Source: an uncultured Anaerolineae bacterium
Lineage (GTDB): Bacteria; Chloroflexota; Anaerolineae; Anaerolineales; Villigracilaceae
Direction of reading: 5' to 3'
Assembly: GCA_903854805.1 (NCBI GenBank)
Contig: CAINXK010000086.1
Span: forward strand, 1-7,054
Length of the DNA: 7,054 nt
The notes below the pieces were generated by a model. It was not told where the DNA came from. It was given only the letters and a program-made list of their open reading frames with translations, and searched no databases. Positions 5,268-7,054 of the stretch are shown here, one piece after another; position 1 is the first letter of the stretch, and each line of letters begins with the position of its first letter. Position numbers and translations under genes: made by a program.

Positions 5268-6548
5268 ATGTCTACCATTGATGATATTCTAAAAGAATTT
5301 CCGCCTCGCACCCGTAAAAAGGTCAAAGCAGCCTGGGAAGCTTTGCCCAAGTCCGTCCAGGACGAATTGGAAAACATCCTTAAAGCTATGCCTATCCCGC
5401 CTCAATTGCTCAGGCGGCTCATTGACATTGCTTTGCAACAATATAAAGTTGTATCTGGTAAAAAGTACAAGATTGCCATTGTCGGTCCGGCCAACGTGGG
5501 GAAATCCACTTTATACAATCACCTTATTCGCTCCAAAACCGACCAAGCCGAAGTTGGTCCGTTGCCCGGCACTACCCGCAATAATCAGGAAGCCGACGCC
5601 GGTTTCTTCTCCATTGTTGACACCCCCGGCGCGGATGCGGTCGGCGACGTTGGCGAGATCGAAAAACAGCAAGCGTTAGATGGCGCCAGGCAAGCCGATT
5701 TCCTTATTATCGTGTTCGATGCTATTCAAGGAGTCAAGAAGACCGAACAGGAGCTCTTCGAAGAACTTGATGAATTCGATAAACCCTTCCTGGTCGTACT
5801 CAATAAAATTGACCTGGTAAAGCGATCCGAAGAGCGGGTCATTGCCAAAGCAGCGGCCACGCTCAACCTGGAGCCAGGTCAAATAGTGGCAACCAACGCC
5901 AAAGACGCCAAGAATATTGAGCATATTGTGATGGCGATTGCCAAGGTTGACCCTGAAATTATCGCCGCGTTGGGCCGGGCCTTGCCCGAGTTTCGCCGGC
6001 AACTGGCATGGGGTGCGATTGTCAGCGCAGCCACAACGGCTGGACTGATCGGGGCTGTTCCTATTCCATTGCTAGATTTTGCGCCACTAGTCGTGATTCA
6101 AGGGGCAATGGTGTTATCCATTGCACGCATATACCAATACGAAATCACCCTGGAAAGAGCGAAAGAACTGGTTGTCACTTTCGGCCTTGGCTTCCTTGGC
6201 CGGACTTTGTTTCAAGAACTCGCCAAATTAGGGGGAATCCCCGGTTATGTTTTAGGAGCGGCCATTGCGGCTTCTACCACTGCGGTCATGGGCTATGCCT
6301 CGATTGTCTGGTTCCAAAAAGGTGAAAAGCTTACATCCGAATCGCTTCAGAATATGACCAAAGATATTACCGATATTTTGCTCAAGACGATTAAGAATCT
6401 GGGAAAATCCCGACCCAGTAAAACTGCTTTGCAACAAGCCATCCAAAATGGCCTGGAGAACTCAACAATCGCCAGCCAGCAGCCTGATCTTGACCAATCT
6501 CCCCTCCCTTACCCACCCCCAACGGGTCCGAATGCCAAGTCCCCATGA
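5268..6548 (+). CDS. Era-like GTPase with C-terminal DUF697 domain
   Basis: A 426-residue protein. Residues 1-60 are a charged helical N-terminus (PPRTRKKVKAAWEALPKSVQ). The G domain follows with all motifs: G1 GPANVGKS (73-80), G2 threonine in PGTTR (100-104), G3 DTPG (118-121), G4 NKID (179-182) and a G5-like ATNAK (208-212). Residues about 241-349 match the DUF697/YcjF-type region, with hydrophobic stretches at 247-285 (AIVSAATTAGLIGAVPIPLLD) and 301-348. It probably associates with the inner membrane as a GTP-dependent switch; the substrate process is unknown. The last 20 residues (PLPYPPPTGPNAKSP) are proline-rich and coded within a dyad repeat, so the tail may be an add-on. AGGAG at 5252-5256 lies 11 bases before the ATG. 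The stop is at 6546-6548, and it converges with the DUF559 gene. Confidence 0.85.
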   Translation: MSTIDDILKEFPPRTRKKVKAAWEALPKSVQDELENILKAMPIPPQLLRRLIDIALQQYKVVSGKKYKIAIVGPANVGKSTLYNHLIRSKTDQAEVGPLPGTTRNNQEADAGFFSIVDTPGADAVGDVGEIEKQQALDGARQADFLIIVFDAIQGVKKTEQELFEELDEFDKPFLVVLNKIDLVKRSEERVIAKAAATLNLEPGQIVATNAKDAKNIEHIVMAIAKVDPEIIAALGRALPEFRRQLAWGAIVSAATTAGLIGAVPIPLLDFAPLVVIQGAMVLSIARIYQYEITLERAKELVVTFGLGFLGRTLFQELAKLGGIPGYVLGAAIAASTTAVMGYASIVWFQKGEKLTSESLQNMTKDITDILLKTIKNLGKSRPSKTALQQAIQNGLENSTIASQQPDLDQSPLPYPPPTGPNAKSP

Positions 6549-6594
6549 CGATAACGAGCATTCCGGCCTTCCGGTCGCATTCGGGGATGTTGGG
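6518..6594. terminator. Long imperfect hairpin at the convergent gene ends
   Basis: CCCAAC (6518-6523) pairs with GTTGGG (6589-6594), and CCGAATGC (6528-6535) pairs with GCATTCGG (6577-6584), forming one long stem with small internal loops. It spans the end of the GTPase gene and the gap to the convergent DUF559 gene, so it could stop or stabilise transcripts from both sides. No T-run is visible. Confidence 0.45.
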
Positions 6595-6604
6595 ATGGGG
6601 CTGG

Positions 6605-6967
6605 TTAATTGTTTTCTTCCAACGCGTAGATGATCGCAAGTATAACGGCATCCAGATTGTTCAAGACCTCGTTATTCCAAAAGCGGATGACTTTGTAGTC
6701 CTGCGCTTCGAGGTATTTTGTACGCTCTGAATCATATTCTTTCTGCTCAAGATGTTGGCTGCCATCCAGTTCGATGATTAATCTGGCTTTGCTTGAACAA
6801 AAATCCGTGATGTAGGTGCCAATGGCGTGCTGTCTGCGAAACTTGACGCCGTTGAGTTTGTCGCCGCGCAGATAGGCCCAGAGTTTTTGTTCAGCGGGAG
6901 TGAGTTCATGGCGCAGTTCAATGGCCAGGCGCTTGATTTTAGGGGTGCTTCTGGGTGGGTGTGGCAT
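6605..6967 (-). CDS. DUF559 endonuclease-like protein, full length
   Basis: A 120-residue complete DUF559 protein. The N-terminal helices carry LTPAEQKLWAYLRGDKLNG (22-40), then VKFRRQHAIG (41-50), ITDFC with D55, RLIIELDGSQH (62-72) with E66, D68 and H72, D79 in EYDSERTKY, and the strand YKVIRFWNNEV (91-101). These residues form the presumed metal-binding core of a Vsr-like PD-(D/E)XK nuclease; catalytic activity in this family is largely unproven. The ATG at 6967 has AGGAGG 5 bases upstream. It is a divergent paralogue of 4938-5210 in opposite orientation: the two share 17-20 base identical runs (for example ATCCGCTTTTGGAATAACGA at 5112-5131 and 6669-6688) but differ across most codons. In bacteria these genes often occur singly and mobile, with no clear pathway. 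Confidence 0.85.
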   Translation of the reverse strand: MPHPPRSTPKIKRLAIELRHELTPAEQKLWAYLRGDKLNGVKFRRQHAIGTYITDFCSSKARLIIELDGSQHLEQKEYDSERTKYLEAQDYKVIRFWNNEVLNNLDAVILAIIYALEENN

Positions 6968-6980
6968 GGCCCCCTCCTAA

Positions 6981-7029
6981 CCTCCCCCGATTGCGCCCCG
7001 CAAGCCCAGCGGGACGAAATCGGGGGAGG
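6981..7029. repeat. Nested hairpin repeat upstream of the DUF559 gene
   Basis: CCTCCCCCGATT (6981-6992) is exactly complementary to 7018-7029. Inside, CCCGC (6997-7001) pairs with GCGGG (7009-7013) around AAGCCCA. The two-level, G/C-rich palindrome looks like a dispersed intergenic repeat of the REP/MITE kind. It sits just upstream of the DUF559 start and beside its ribosome site. Confidence 0.55.
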
Positions 7030-7054
7030 GACAAGACCAGACTGCTGGCTGAAG

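Noticed and set aside
1..7054. CRISPR array, tRNA or rRNA gene
   Set aside because: There are no regularly spaced direct repeats of 25-40 bases, no T-loop GTTCGA-type signature in a cloverleaf context, and no rRNA-like blocks.

Overview
The window looks like a piece of a Chloroflexota (probably Anaerolineae-type) chromosome. This is inferred from the gene set: an NfeD-like protein, a P-loop GTPase fused to a DUF697 domain, DUF559 endonuclease-like genes, a HEPN/MNT pair and an ISKra4-type relic. Moderate GC genes are separated by long, hairpin-rich spacers. No rRNA or tRNA gene and no CRISPR array was recognised. Taxonomy cannot be proven from the sequence alone.

Layout. On the left, a complete NfeD-family membrane protein (4..601, minus) has a GGAGG ribosome site and a palindromic operator-like element in its upstream region. 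Bases 602-1450 hold no intact gene but contain a decayed HicA-like toxin relic (about 1019-1213). Next come three plus-strand genes, each with its own ribosome site: a small helical protein of unknown function (1451-1696), a five-helix YdcZ/DUF606 transporter (1958-2395) and a class I SAM-dependent methyltransferase (2479-3210). Between the first two lies a structured spacer that vaguely resembles an integron attC site. An ISKra4-type transposase N-terminus with two in-frame stops (3216-3371, minus) abuts the methyltransferase end. It is followed by a nested hairpin and a perfect 18-bp hairpin.

A HepT/MntA toxin-antitoxin operon (3692-4437, minus) follows, with its genes overlapping by ATGA. 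It lies between two similar 26-bp motifs. The right part holds a frameshifted small ORF joined to a DUF559 gene that lacks its N-terminus (4938-5210), then the GTPase-DUF697 gene (5268-6548). A full-length DUF559 gene runs convergently (6605-6967, minus), and a long hairpin repeat closes the window.

The intact genes do not form one pathway. The region reads as an accessory, turnover-prone segment: a live toxin-antitoxin module, probable relics of a second toxin and a transposase, two inverted DUF559 paralogues, and several dyad repeats around unrelated single genes. The best-supported system is HepT/MntA. The most unusual local structures are the DUF559-GTPase-DUF559 arrangement and the attC-like spacer.
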